This document shows, piece by piece, positions 56,569 to 64,000 of a stretch of DNA of 64,000 bases. Position numbers and translations under genes: made by a program. The stretch covers positions 1,562,001 through 1,626,000 of the forward strand of contig NZ_CP125377.1 in NCBI RefSeq assembly GCF_034008315.1. The letters run 5' to 3'. How positions within the stretch are numbered: position 1 is the first letter of the stretch; each line of letters starts with the position of its first letter. The stretch is from Pseudomonas sp. P8_241 (GTDB taxonomy: Bacteria > Pseudomonadota > Gammaproteobacteria > Pseudomonadales > Pseudomonadaceae). The notes under the pieces are model-generated. The model did not search any database and was not told the DNA's origin. It saw only the letters and a list, made by a program, of their open reading frames with translations.

Positions 56569-56602
56569 AAAAAAGGCCCGCCAGTCTGACTGAGCGGGCC
56601 TT
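56569..56602 (-). terminator. Rho-independent terminator of the LysE gene
   Basis: On the minus strand AAGGCCCGC, a 12-base loop, GCGGGCCTT and a T6 run, 18 bases after the stop. Confidence 0.9.
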
Positions 56603-56620
56603 ATTCATGTCAGGCGCTTG

Positions 56621-57259
56621 TTACATCGACAGAATCAGCCTTCCGGCGAATAAAATCAGAATCACTCCCATGGTCCGTTCAAACCAGTGCCCCAGCCGCA
56701 TGAACAGCAACCTCACCTGGCTGCTGGAAAAGAACAGCGCAACGATGACGAACCACAGGGCATTCACCAAACACATCCAAACGCCGTACAACGCCTGTAT
56801 CTTCAGGGGTGTGGTGGCGCTGATAATCGTGGTGAAAATCGCCAGGAAAAACAGTGTGGCTTTTGGATTGGTCGCGTTGGTCAGAAAACCTGTGGAGAAG
56901 GCCTTGAAGAGCGTTTGCTCGGCTAGCGGTTCATCGCCAGCCTTTTGAACTTCCGGTAACGATTTAGGTTTGCTGCGCAGCAAGCTCACGCCGAGATACA
57001 AGATGTAGGTACCTCCCACGACTTTGGCCATCGTCAGTAGCCAGGGAATCGTGTGCATCAATGCGCCGACGCCCAGCAATGTGTAAAGCACGTGCACGGA
57101 AATACCTGCGCCGATACCCAGCGCCGTACAGACCCCGACCACTCGACCGAAGCGTACGCTCTGCCGGATTGTCACGGCGAAATCTGGCCCGGGAGCGACC
57201 ACCGCTAGAAAGTGGACGGTCGCCAATGCCAGAAATTCGCCCAGGTAGTTCGAAAGCAT
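56621..57259 (-). CDS. LysE/RhtB-family exporter
   Basis: A 212-residue inner membrane protein with six helices and the LysE signature near the N-terminus, VAPGPDFAVTIRQSVRFGR, plus FLTNATNPKATLFFLAIF. This is the pattern of threonine/homoserine lactone exporters of the RhtB branch. ATG 57259 with GGAG five bases upstream is chosen over a start five codons earlier. It stands between tRNAs and an alanyl-tRNA editing gene. An export role for an amino acid is likely; the substrate is not known. Confidence 0.88.
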   Translation of the reverse strand: MLSNYLGEFLALATVHFLAVVAPGPDFAVTIRQSVRFGRVVGVCTALGIGAGISVHVLYTLLGVGALMHTIPWLLTMAKVVGGTYILYLGVSLLRSKPKSLPEVQKAGDEPLAEQTLFKAFSTGFLTNATNPKATLFFLAIFTTIISATTPLKIQALYGVWMCLVNALWFVIVALFFSSSQVRLLFMRLGHWFERTMGVILILFAGRLILSM

Positions 57260-57339
57260 TTCAACTCCAGACATTCAGATGTGCGCGCTATCACCGAGAA
57301 AGAAAAACGCTCGCGGGAAATGACGGCTGGGTTCTCTGC

Positions 57340-57966
57340 TCAGCCCACGTGATAGTGGACGGACAACGCGCCTTTCTTGTTCGAAAGGGAATCGATCGTG
57401 ACAACGCCAAGGTCCTTCAGGCTTCGGACATGGGTGCCGCCACAGCCATAGGCGGGCAGCTCACCGAAACCGATTTCCCGAGCACCTTCGCGCAGCGAGG
57501 TCAGGCGCGGCAGATCGTGGCTGACCCAATGCTTGATGCCTTGCTGAACAGCCAGGGCATCGACATCCTGCGCGGAATTCCCGGGCATGAACTGAACGCG
57601 ACCTTCACCTGGCCAGTGATGTGCCTTGACGGGCATCCAGCCCAAAGCCTGGACGAAGTGACCGATCAGATGACCGGCGGAGTGCATGCGTGTGTTGAGC
57701 CAGCGACTGTGTTCATCGACCCGTATGACTGTCATGCCGAGTCTTACCGGCAGGTCGACGAAATGGATGATCCGCTCGGGGTCCTGAACCACTCGCAATA
57801 CCTGGCTTTCGCCAATCCAGCCTGTATCAGAAGGCTGTCCACCGCCTTGTGGGTGAAACAGGGTGGCACGCAAGACCACGGCAAACTCGTTCTCGTGAGG
57901 GATGCATTCCAGGACTTCCACGTTGGCCTTGAGCTCATCGCTATGGAAAAAAAGGCGCAGCGTCAT
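57340..57966 (-). CDS. Alanyl-tRNA editing protein (AlaX type)
   Basis: A 208-residue stand-alone editing domain related to the editing domain of alanyl-tRNA synthetase; it hydrolyses Ser-tRNA(Ala) or Gly-tRNA(Ala) (established for AlaX). Zinc ligands are seen in RMHSAGHLIGH (two His) and in GCGGTHVRSL (Cys and His). The N-terminal FHPQGGGQPSDTG is the glycine-rich loop. The start codon ATG 57966 gives MTLRLFFHSDEL. It precedes the LysE exporter on the same strand with a gap of about 80 bases, but an operon is not certain. Divergent from the LysR gene. Confidence 0.9.
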   Translation of the reverse strand: MTLRLFFHSDELKANVEVLECIPHENEFAVVLRATLFHPQGGGQPSDTGWIGESQVLRVVQDPERIIHFVDLPVRLGMTVIRVDEHSRWLNTRMHSAGHLIGHFVQALGWMPVKAHHWPGEGRVQFMPGNSAQDVDALAVQQGIKHWVSHDLPRLTSLREGAREIGFGELPAYGCGGTHVRSLKDLGVVTIDSLSNKKGALSVHYHVG

Positions 57967-58055
57967 ATTTCAGGCTCGATAGAATTTCTGGTTTTTATTA
58001 TAGAAAGCCTGCAAATGCGTGATAATCCAGCCAAACATCAAAGGACTGTTGCGCT

Positions 58056-59054
58056 GTGAGCATAAATCTTCCGCTGCCACTACTGGGTGAAATGGCAATT
58101 TTCGTCAAGGTCGTCGAGACCGGCAGCTTCTCCGAAGCGGCACGTCAATTGGGCTCTTCGCCTTCAGCGGTCAGCCGCAGCATTTCGCGGCTGGAAAAAG
58201 CGCTGGCAACTCGTCTGCTGCAGAGAACCACGCGCAAGTTACGTTTGAGCGACGGTGGTGAAGAAGTGTTCAAGCGATGCCAGGAAATGGTCAGTGCCGC
58301 CCGTTCCGTGATGGAGGTCAGTGGTCAATTTACCGACGAACCCGAGGGCCTTGTGCGTCTCAGTGTGCCAAAAGCGGTCGGTCGAATTGTGATCCACCCG
58401 CATGTGCCGGAGTTTTTGCGCCGTTATCCCAAAGTGGATGTGGAACTGTTGCTTGAGGATCGACAGGTGGATTTGATCGATGATCACGTCGACCTGGCGA
58501 TTCGTATTACCGACCGCCCGCCCGTGGGATTAGTGGGGCGACAGTTGCTGACTATCGACCACCTGCTCTGCGCGACACCGCAATATCTGGCCGAACACGG
58601 TACACCGACGCACCCCCATGACTTGCTCAACCACAGCTGCATTTACCTGGGTGAAACCCCGAGCGATGCGCGCTGGAAATTCAAGAAGGGCAGCAAATCC
58701 GTCACCGTCGGTGTGCGTGGGCGATATGCCGCCAATCACACGGGCGTGCGATTTGGTGCGGTTCTGCAACACATCGGTATTGGCAGTCTGCCGTACTTCA
58801 CTGCGCGCCGAGCTCTGGAGAAGGGGTTGATGGTGCAAGTGCTGCCGGACTGGACCTTTTTGGCGTCCTATCATGGCGGTGCCTGGTTGCTGCATTCACC
58901 GACCCGATATTTGCCGCCCAAGCTTAGGGTGTTGATTGATTATTTGGTGGAGTGTCTGGAGCAGGAACCGACTCTGACCAAGCCCGGCAAGTCGAGCGGT
59001 CTGAATACAGCCGTATCGGAGTATGAACTGCCGGAGAGCGACGGGTTGTTCTGA
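58056..59054 (+). CDS. LysR-family transcriptional regulator
   Basis: A 332-residue regulator with an N-terminal HTH (FVKVVETGSFSEAARQLGSSPSAVSRSISRLEKALAT, residues 16-51 by position) and a type 2 periplasmic-binding fold for an effector. It is longer than most by a C-terminal tail of about 30 residues rich in Ser, Pro and Glu. Starts at GTG 58056 after AAGGA, giving MSINLPLPLLGEM; an in-frame ATG twelve codons later is possible. It is divergent from the alanyl-tRNA editing gene and the exporter, which are natural candidates for its target, in the manner of LysR regulators. Effector unknown. Confidence 0.9.
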   Translation: MSINLPLPLLGEMAIFVKVVETGSFSEAARQLGSSPSAVSRSISRLEKALATRLLQRTTRKLRLSDGGEEVFKRCQEMVSAARSVMEVSGQFTDEPEGLVRLSVPKAVGRIVIHPHVPEFLRRYPKVDVELLLEDRQVDLIDDHVDLAIRITDRPPVGLVGRQLLTIDHLLCATPQYLAEHGTPTHPHDLLNHSCIYLGETPSDARWKFKKGSKSVTVGVRGRYAANHTGVRFGAVLQHIGIGSLPYFTARRALEKGLMVQVLPDWTFLASYHGGAWLLHSPTRYLPPKLRVLIDYLVECLEQEPTLTKPGKSSGLNTAVSEYELPESDGLF

Positions 59055-59058
59055 ATAA

Positions 59059-59144
59059 AGATCAAAGATCGCAGCCTTCGGAAGCTCCTACATTGGAATG
59101 CGCTTTTCCTGTAGGAGCTGCCGAAGGCTGCGATCTTTTGATCT
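59059..59144. repeat. Large inverted repeat of the GATCGCAGCCTTCGG family
   Basis: AAAGATCGCAGCCTTCGG and its inverse CCGAAGGCTGCGATCTTT flank a centre that itself contains CTCCTACA and TGTAGGAG. It is a repeat family distinct from the GTAGGAGC-GAGC REP; the half unit at 38697 is related. Confidence 0.88.
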
Positions 59145-59154
59145 GCCTGAAATG

Positions 59155-59189
59155 AAGAGGCCCGCATGTTCAACCATGCGGGCCTTTTT
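59155..59189 (+). terminator. Rho-independent terminator of the LysR gene
   Basis: GGCCCGCATG and CATGCGGGCC stem with a short loop, followed by T5. Confidence 0.92.
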
Positions 59190-59205
59190 CATTACGGATG
59201 CAGGA

Positions 59206-59613
59206 TCAGTGCTTGCTGTCCTGGTTCGACAGCGCCAGCAGTTGTTTCTCCTGGTTCCAGTCGAAAGGCTCGTCATTCTGCTCGGCTTCGAAGCGACGTT
59301 CTTCCAGTGCCTGATACAGGTCGATTTCTTCATCGGCCAAGTAGTGCAGGCAGTCGCCGGCGAAATACCACAGCAGATCCCGTGGAATCAGGTGGGCGAT
59401 TTGCGGATAACGGGAAATGACTTGAGTCAGGATGTCCTGGCCCAGGTATTGGCTTTCGATCGGATCGATCGGCAGTGACGCCAGCAGTTCGTCGAAGCGC
59501 TCCAGGAACAAGGCATGGCTTTCTTCGGGAACCTGTTCGGCCTCACCTACGGCGACCAGGATGCTGCGCAGGTGGTCGAGTAAAACGAGATGATCGGCAA
59601 CGATGTTGGACAC
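59206..59613 (-). CDS. PA2817-family protein of unknown function
   Basis: A 135-residue acidic helical protein with many Glu, Asp and Leu, including LLWYFAGDCLHYLADEEIDLYQALE. It matches the Pseudomonas PA2817 family in size and in its position next to a fadE-like gene, as I recall it. There is no signal peptide. GTG 59613 (VSNIVADHL) has GAGGA eight bases upstream; an in-frame TTG seven codons earlier is much less likely. Function unknown. It follows fadE but a terminator lies between them. Confidence 0.8.
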   Translation of the reverse strand: MSNIVADHLVLLDHLRSILVAVGEAEQVPEESHALFLERFDELLASLPIDPIESQYLGQDILTQVISRYPQIAHLIPRDLLWYFAGDCLHYLADEEIDLYQALEERRFEAEQNDEPFDWNQEKQLLALSNQDSKH

Positions 59614-59635
59614 GAGATAAGTCCTCAAGAGCAAA

Positions 59636-59673
59636 ACGGGCGCCGGAGTATAAAGCTCCAGCGCCCGTTTTTA
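59636..59673 (-). terminator. Rho-independent terminator of fadE
   Basis: ACGGGCGC and GCGCCCGT stem, extended by GGAG/CTCC pairs, with A and T tracts on both sides; 14 bases after the fadE stop and before the PA2817-family start. Confidence 0.9.
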
Positions 59674-59687
59674 CATGCCTGGGTAGA

Positions 59688-62135
59688 TCAGCGGACCTTG
59701 CGGTCGGCCAGTGCCAGTTCCTCTTTATCGAAATCGTCGACATCGATCACTTTGCGCTGTGCTGCTTCTGCCTCCCGCAGGGTTTGTGCTTCCACCGGTT
59801 GCAACACACCAGCCTCCAGCGCGGCGTCGATGACATGTTCCCCGGCAACCGGTTTGAGCTGACCACTTTTGAGCGCTAAATGCAGTTTTTTCTGCAAGGG
59901 CTGCGCTGTGCTCAACAGGTTGCAGGCATGTTGCAGGGCCCCGACCGCATCGTCGGGCGACTGTGGGCGATAGCAGCCCAAGAGCAATTCCTCCAGGGCC
60001 GGGTCGCCTTTGGCGCGGCCGATAATTGCAGCCACTTCGGCACCGAGGCTGTCGGACGGTCCTTTGTGCCGGCGACCGAGCGGGAACACGATCACTCGCA
60101 GCAGGCAGCCCACAACTCTATTCGGGAAGTTGTTCAGCAGTTCATCCATGGCCCGTTCGGCCTGCCCCAGACTTTCTTCCATGGCCCAGGTCAGCAGCGG
60201 TGTCATGTACTCCGGCGCGTCGAGGTCGTGATAACGCTTGAGCGCGGCGGATGCCAGGTAAAGATTGCTCAGGATGTCACCGAGTCGTGCGGAGAGGCGT
60301 TCGCGGCGTTTCAGTGCGCCGCCCAGCAACATCATGCTGAGGTCGGCGAGCAAGGCAAAAGCGGCGGCCTGACGATTGAGGGCGCGGAAATAACCCTGGC
60401 TGAGTTTGTCGCCGGGCGTGTGCTCCAAGTGTCCAAAACCGAGGTTCAGCACCAACGTGCTGGCGGCGTTACTCACGGCAAAACCGATGTGCTGGAGCAG
60501 CAGGTCGTCAAACTCCTTGAGTGCCTGATCCTTGTCTTCGCGGCCGGCGAGGGCCATTTCCTTTAGCACAAAGGGATGGCAGCGAATCGCGCCCTGACCG
60601 AAGATCATCAGGTTGCGCGAAAGAATGTTCGCGCCCTCGACGGTGATGAAAATCGGCGCACCGCACCATTTGCGCGCGAGGTAATTGTTCGGCCCCTCAA
60701 TGATCGCCTTGCCGCCGTGCACGTCCATGGCATCGCTGATGCAATCGCGGGCCCGCTCGGTGAGGTGGTACTTGAGAATGGCCGACAGGACCGACGGCTT
60801 CTCACCCAGATCCACGGCGTTGGCAGTCAGCATGCGGGCGGCGTCCATCATCCAGGCGTTGCCGCCGATACGGGCCATGGCTTCCTGGATGCCTTCGAAC
60901 GCGGCAATCGGGACGTTGAACTGTTCGCGAATCTGCGCGTACTGGCCCGTCACCAGGCTGGTGAACTTGGCCATACCGGAACCCACCGCCGGCAGGGAAA
61001 TCGAGCGCCCGACCGACAGGCAATTCATCAGCATCATCCAGCCCTTGCCGAGCATTTCCTGACCGCCGATGAGGAACTCCAGCGGTACGAACACATCCTT
61101 GCCCGCATTCGGACCGTTCATGAAGGCAGCGCCCAAAGGCAGGTGGCGGCGACCGATATCGACGCCGGGAAGATCGGTTGGAATCAGCGCCAGGCTGATG
61201 CCCAGGTCTTCCTTGTCGCCCAACAGATGATCCGGGTCGTAGGCCTTGAATGCCAGGCCGAGGAGGGTGGCGACCGGTCCGAGGGTGATGTAGCGCTTTT
61301 CCCAGTTCAGGCGCAGGCCCAGGGTTTCCTGGCCTTCCCACTCACCTTTGCAGATTACCCCGGTGTCGGGCATGCCACCGGCATCGGAACCGGCCAAGGG
61401 CCCAGTGAGGGCGAAACAGGGAATGTCGTCACCCCGTGCCAGGCGCGGCAGGTAGTGGTTGCGTTGTTCATCGGTGCCGTAGTGCAGTAGCAGTTCGGCC
61501 GGGCCGAGGGAGTTGGGGACCATCACGGTGGAGGCGAGGTCGCCGCTGTGGCTGGCCAGTTTCATCGCGACTTGCGAGTGGGCATAGGCCGAGAAGCCCT
61601 TACCACCAAACTCCTTGGGAATGATCAGGGCGAAGAAACCTTTGTCCTTGATAAAGGCCCAGGCCTCGGCAGGAAGATCCATGGTCTGGCCCAGCTCCCA
61701 GTCACTGACCATGGCGCACAGTTCTTCTGTCGGGCCGTCGATGAAGGCCTGTTCTTCTTCGTTCAATTGCACTTTGGGGTAGGAAAGCAGTTTGTTCCAG
61801 TCCGGACGGCCGCTGAACAACTCGCCATCCCACCACACCGTACCGGCATCGATGGCGTCGCGTTCGGTTTGCGACATCGGTGGCAGGGTTTTCTGGAACC
61901 AGTCGAACATCGGTGCGCTGAAGAATTTACGGCGCAGGTCGGGCAGCAACAAGGGGGCGGCAATTGCCGCGATCAATACCCAGAAAATCAGCAGCAGCCA
62001 GCCCGGTGCGTGGCTGAAGGCCCCCATGGCCACGACATAGACAGCCACGATGCCCAGGGCAGGCAGAGGCGCAATGCGGCGGTGAGCCAAATAGGCAATC
62101 CCGACCACCAGAACCAGTATCCACAACAGCAGCAT
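59688..62135 (-). CDS. fadE: Acyl-CoA dehydrogenase FadE
   Basis: An 815-residue, membrane-associated flavin enzyme for the first step of beta-oxidation; E. coli FadE is 814 residues. The N-terminus has two hydrophobic helices (about 1-60, MLLLWILVLVVGIAYLAH); then the dehydrogenase core with FALTGPLAGSDAGGMPDTG, LGKGWMMLMNCLSVGRSISLPA, DVHGGKAIIEGPNNYLAR and the C-terminal FadE-specific region of about 300 residues. ATG 62135 has GGAGG seven bases upstream. It is the first gene in its unit and has its own terminator. Confidence 0.94.
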   Translation of the reverse strand: MLLLWILVLVVGIAYLAHRRIAPLPALGIVAVYVVAMGAFSHAPGWLLLIFWVLIAAIAAPLLLPDLRRKFFSAPMFDWFQKTLPPMSQTERDAIDAGTVWWDGELFSGRPDWNKLLSYPKVQLNEEEQAFIDGPTEELCAMVSDWELGQTMDLPAEAWAFIKDKGFFALIIPKEFGGKGFSAYAHSQVAMKLASHSGDLASTVMVPNSLGPAELLLHYGTDEQRNHYLPRLARGDDIPCFALTGPLAGSDAGGMPDTGVICKGEWEGQETLGLRLNWEKRYITLGPVATLLGLAFKAYDPDHLLGDKEDLGISLALIPTDLPGVDIGRRHLPLGAAFMNGPNAGKDVFVPLEFLIGGQEMLGKGWMMLMNCLSVGRSISLPAVGSGMAKFTSLVTGQYAQIREQFNVPIAAFEGIQEAMARIGGNAWMMDAARMLTANAVDLGEKPSVLSAILKYHLTERARDCISDAMDVHGGKAIIEGPNNYLARKWCGAPIFITVEGANILSRNLMIFGQGAIRCHPFVLKEMALAGREDKDQALKEFDDLLLQHIGFAVSNAASTLVLNLGFGHLEHTPGDKLSQGYFRALNRQAAAFALLADLSMMLLGGALKRRERLSARLGDILSNLYLASAALKRYHDLDAPEYMTPLLTWAMEESLGQAERAMDELLNNFPNRVVGCLLRVIVFPLGRRHKGPSDSLGAEVAAIIGRAKGDPALEELLLGCYRPQSPDDAVGALQHACNLLSTAQPLQKKLHLALKSGQLKPVAGEHVIDAALEAGVLQPVEAQTLREAEAAQRKVIDVDDFDKEELALADRKVR

Positions 62136-62376
62136 ATTTAATCCTCCGTGAACCCAGGGCAAAACAACCCTCAGAGCTTAGACGGCATCCGAAAAACCGG
62201 TTGGTCGCGGCATGTGACTGAAGTCGTGAGAAACCCTGGATGAATTTCGTCGCCCCGAGTGGTGGCGGGCGCAGGAAATTTGAGCGAGCGGCATAGCGCC
62301 CATGTTTGGCCGAAACGTCGTTATCTCTGTGCTCAACCTCTGGTTAGACTCGAGACTTCCCCAGGAGATTGTTCTC

Positions 62377-63036
62377 ATGCACGAGTATCTGCGTCCCGGC
62401 CGCTTCATCGATAGTGACCACCCGTGCGTGGTGGAGTTCGCCGAAAAACACCGTGGTGCCCGCCGCGACCCGCTTGAGCAGGCGATCAATCTCTATTACG
62501 CCGTGCGCGAGGCGGTGCGCTACAACCCCTACACCTTCAGCCGCGACCCGCAAACCTTGCGCGGCAGTTATGCGCTGGCGACCGGCGAAAGTTACTGCGT
62601 GCCCAAAGCCACTTTGCTGGCAGGTGCAGCGCGACATTGCGGCATTCCTGCACGGATCGGTCTGGCGGACGTGCGCAATCATTTGTCCACGCCTCGCCTG
62701 CTTGAGTTACTCAAGAGCGACATGTTTGCCATGCACGGCTACACCGAGTTCTATTTGAATGATCGCTGGGTCAAGGCCACACCCGCGTTCAATCAGAAAC
62801 TCTGCGAGCTGTTCAATGTGGCGCCGCTGGAGTTCGACGGGATCAACGACAGTGTTTTCCACCCGTACAACCGTGATGGCGAGAAGCTGATGGAATATCT
62901 GGTCGATCATGGCCAGTTTGCCGATGTGCCGGAACAGTTCTTTTTCGAGCACCTGGAAAAGTGTTATCCGCACTTGTTCGGCGATCAGCTGACACCGCTG
63001 CTGGGTGACATGCAGAGCGATTTGAGTCGCGCGTGA
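62377..63036 (+). CDS. Transglutaminase-like superfamily protein
   Basis: A 219-residue protein with a papain-like transglutaminase core: Cys in GESYCVPKATLLAGAARHCGIPARIG (about residue 74), His in MHGYTEFYLNDRWVKATPAFNQ and an Asp or Asn after the tryptophan turn. Its size suggests a compact cysteine protease or peptide N-glycanase-like fold rather than a true crosslinking enzyme. No signal peptide, so cytoplasmic. AGGAG precedes ATG 62377; the start is clear. It may be cotranscribed with the GST gene (45-base gap). Confidence 0.82.
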   Translation: MHEYLRPGRFIDSDHPCVVEFAEKHRGARRDPLEQAINLYYAVREAVRYNPYTFSRDPQTLRGSYALATGESYCVPKATLLAGAARHCGIPARIGLADVRNHLSTPRLLELLKSDMFAMHGYTEFYLNDRWVKATPAFNQKLCELFNVAPLEFDGINDSVFHPYNRDGEKLMEYLVDHGQFADVPEQFFFEHLEKCYPHLFGDQLTPLLGDMQSDLSRA

Positions 63037-63079
63037 TCCGGCGTATGCTGCCTGCCCACTTATGGAAAAAGAGGCGGTC

Positions 63080-63703
63080 ATGCTGAAGATCTGGGGTCGG
63101 AAAAATTCGTCGAATGTCAGAAAGCCGCTGTGGGCCGCCGAAGAATTGGGGCTGGCCTATGAAACCATCGATGCGGGCGGCGCCTTTGGTGTCGTCGATA
63201 CGCCTGAGTACCGTGTGATGAACCCCAACGGCCGTGTACCGGTCATTGAAGATGACGGCTTTGTCCTGTGGGAATCCAATGCCATCGTGCGCTACCTGAT
63301 GGCCCGCCACGCCAGCGGCACAGCCTGGTACCCGGCGGACCTGCAGGCCCGCGCCAGCGCCGACAAGTGGATGGACTGGACTACGTCAAATCTGGCCGGC
63401 CCGTTCCGCACCGTGTTCTGGGGCGTGCTGCGCACCCCCGCCGACCAACAGGACTGGCCCGCGATCAAGGCGGCGATCAAAGAGTGCGAGACCCTGCTGG
63501 CGATGGCCGACCAGGCGCTGGCGGACAAACCCTGGCTGTCCGGTGACGAGATCGGCATGGGCGACATTCCCCTGGGCAGTTTCATTTATGCCTGGTTCGA
63601 GATGCCGATCGAGCGTGCGCCGCAGCCTCATCTGGAGGCCTGGTACGCCCGGTTGAAACAGCGTCCGGCGTATCGCAAGGCCGTTATGACCGCGTTGACT
63701 TAA
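63080..63703 (+). CDS. Glutathione S-transferase family protein
   Basis: A 207-residue GST: thioredoxin-fold N-domain with IWGRKNSSNVRKPLWAAEELG and the glutathione-binding LWESNAIVRYLMARH, then a helical C-domain with WLSGDEIGMGDIPLGSFIYAW. The Ser-rich start resembles the theta/beta-related bacterial groups; the substrate is unknown. GAGG lies five bases before ATG 63080, which I prefer over an earlier ATG six codons upstream. Confidence 0.88.
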   Translation: MLKIWGRKNSSNVRKPLWAAEELGLAYETIDAGGAFGVVDTPEYRVMNPNGRVPVIEDDGFVLWESNAIVRYLMARHASGTAWYPADLQARASADKWMDWTTSNLAGPFRTVFWGVLRTPADQQDWPAIKAAIKECETLLAMADQALADKPWLSGDEIGMGDIPLGSFIYAWFEMPIERAPQPHLEAWYARLKQRPAYRKAVMTALT

Positions 63704-63836
63704 TACTCACTATCGACACACTTGACTGTACTTGTGTGGCGGCGACAAGCACCATTGCGCTCATGCGCTGCGGTTGCATTGCTCGCCGCCCGCCCATATT
63801 TATCCCTTTCCTCCCTTCTTGGTGCGTAAATCCGAT

Positions 63837-64000
63837 ATGAGTTCCGCTCTGTCCATCCGGCAGCTAACCAAAACCTACGGCAACGGTTTCCAGGCATTGA
63901 GTGGTATCGATCTGGATGTCGCCGAAGGTGACTTCTTCGCCTTGCTCGGCCCTAACGGTGCCGGTAAATCCACGACCATCGGCATTCTCTCGACCCTGGT
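63837..64000 (+). CDS. ABC transporter ATP-binding protein, 3' end cut by window edge
   Basis: Only the first 54 residues are visible, beginning MSSALSIRQLTKTYGN, with the Walker A motif GPNGAGKSTT at about residues 40-49 and the aromatic A-loop Tyr in LTKTYGNGF. The pattern FFALLGPNGAGKSTTIGILS is typical of ABC-2-type exporters such as YadG. A permease gene would be expected beyond the window. No clear ribosome-binding site is visible for this ATG. Confidence 0.88.
   Translation, partial: MSSALSIRQLTKTYGNGFQALSGIDLDVAEGDFFALLGPNGAGKSTTIGILSTL

Overview
The window is a 64 kb stretch of chromosome from a fluorescent-group Pseudomonas (P. fluorescens type). Gene content, high GC, dense gene packing, many REP-type palindromes of the GTAGGAGC/GTGGGAGC kind between genes, and several Pseudomonas-specific gene orders (oprH-phoP-phoQ; ldhA-gacS; cysM-rlmD-relA-mazG; fabA-fabB; a chain from gpsA to a DUF4892 gene) all support this. 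I see no prophage, insertion sequence, integron, CRISPR array, toxin-antitoxin pair or recognisable defence island. Almost everything reads as core genome, and no wholly new system is evident.

Layout. 1-8.8 kb: a truncated sensor kinase, a phosphopantetheinyl transferase (pcpS), a secreted dienelactone-hydrolase-like protein, oprH-phoP-phoQ, an AraC-type regulator and, divergently, dctA with a sigma-54 promoter. 8.9-17.4 kb: housekeeping genes (methylacyl-CoA racemase family, SprT-like protein, Yip1 family, ttcA, Tag-like protein, DUF2069, wrbA, arsC, TlpA-like lipoprotein, META lipoprotein, zinc-ribbon protein, ldhA). 17.5-29.3 kb: gacS, a PirRS-like two-component pair, cysM-rlmD, relA, mazG, a DUF2058 gene and a small conserved gene. 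29.7-36.6 kb: fabA-fabB and a tightly coupled trio of TonB-dependent receptor, periplasmic binding protein and hybrid histidine kinase. 36.8-45.5 kb: gpsA, DUF4389, sixA, acyl-CoA synthetase, MenI-like thioesterase, two alpha/beta hydrolases, a GST, DUF4892 and an AI-2E family transporter. 45.6-55.7 kb: an EF-hand protein beside an OmpR/EnvZ-type pair, pyrF, a CurA-type oxidoreductase, an SDR, a MocR-type regulator, a chemoreceptor and a membrane-anchored protein of unknown function. 56-64 kb: a duplicated tRNA-Glu/tRNA-Gly pair, a LysE exporter, an alanyl-tRNA editing protein, a LysR regulator, a PA2817-family protein, fadE, a transglutaminase-like protein, a GST and the start of an ABC ATPase.

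The strongest theme is signalling: six histidine kinases (partial RstB-like, PhoQ, GacS, PirS-like, PA1611-like hybrid, EnvZ-like) and four OmpR-type or PhoP-type partners lie in 64 kb. GacS and the PA1611-like hybrid kinase are both parts of the Gac/Ret/HptB regulatory network known in P. aeruginosa. The other theme is fatty-acid and acyl-CoA metabolism (fabA/fabB, acyl-CoA synthetase, thioesterase, fadE, racemase).

The most rewarding sequence signals are regulatory: four GTTCAG repeats at exact 11-bp spacing before oprH; a GG-N10-GC sigma-54 promoter with two mirrored 14-bp palindromes 41 bp apart before dctA; a perfect 28-bp palindrome before the acyl-CoA synthetase; and a palindrome before fabA resembling a DesT/FabR operator. 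The receptor, binding protein and hybrid kinase trio, which has no permease or ATPase, is the best candidate for an incompletely described sensing system.
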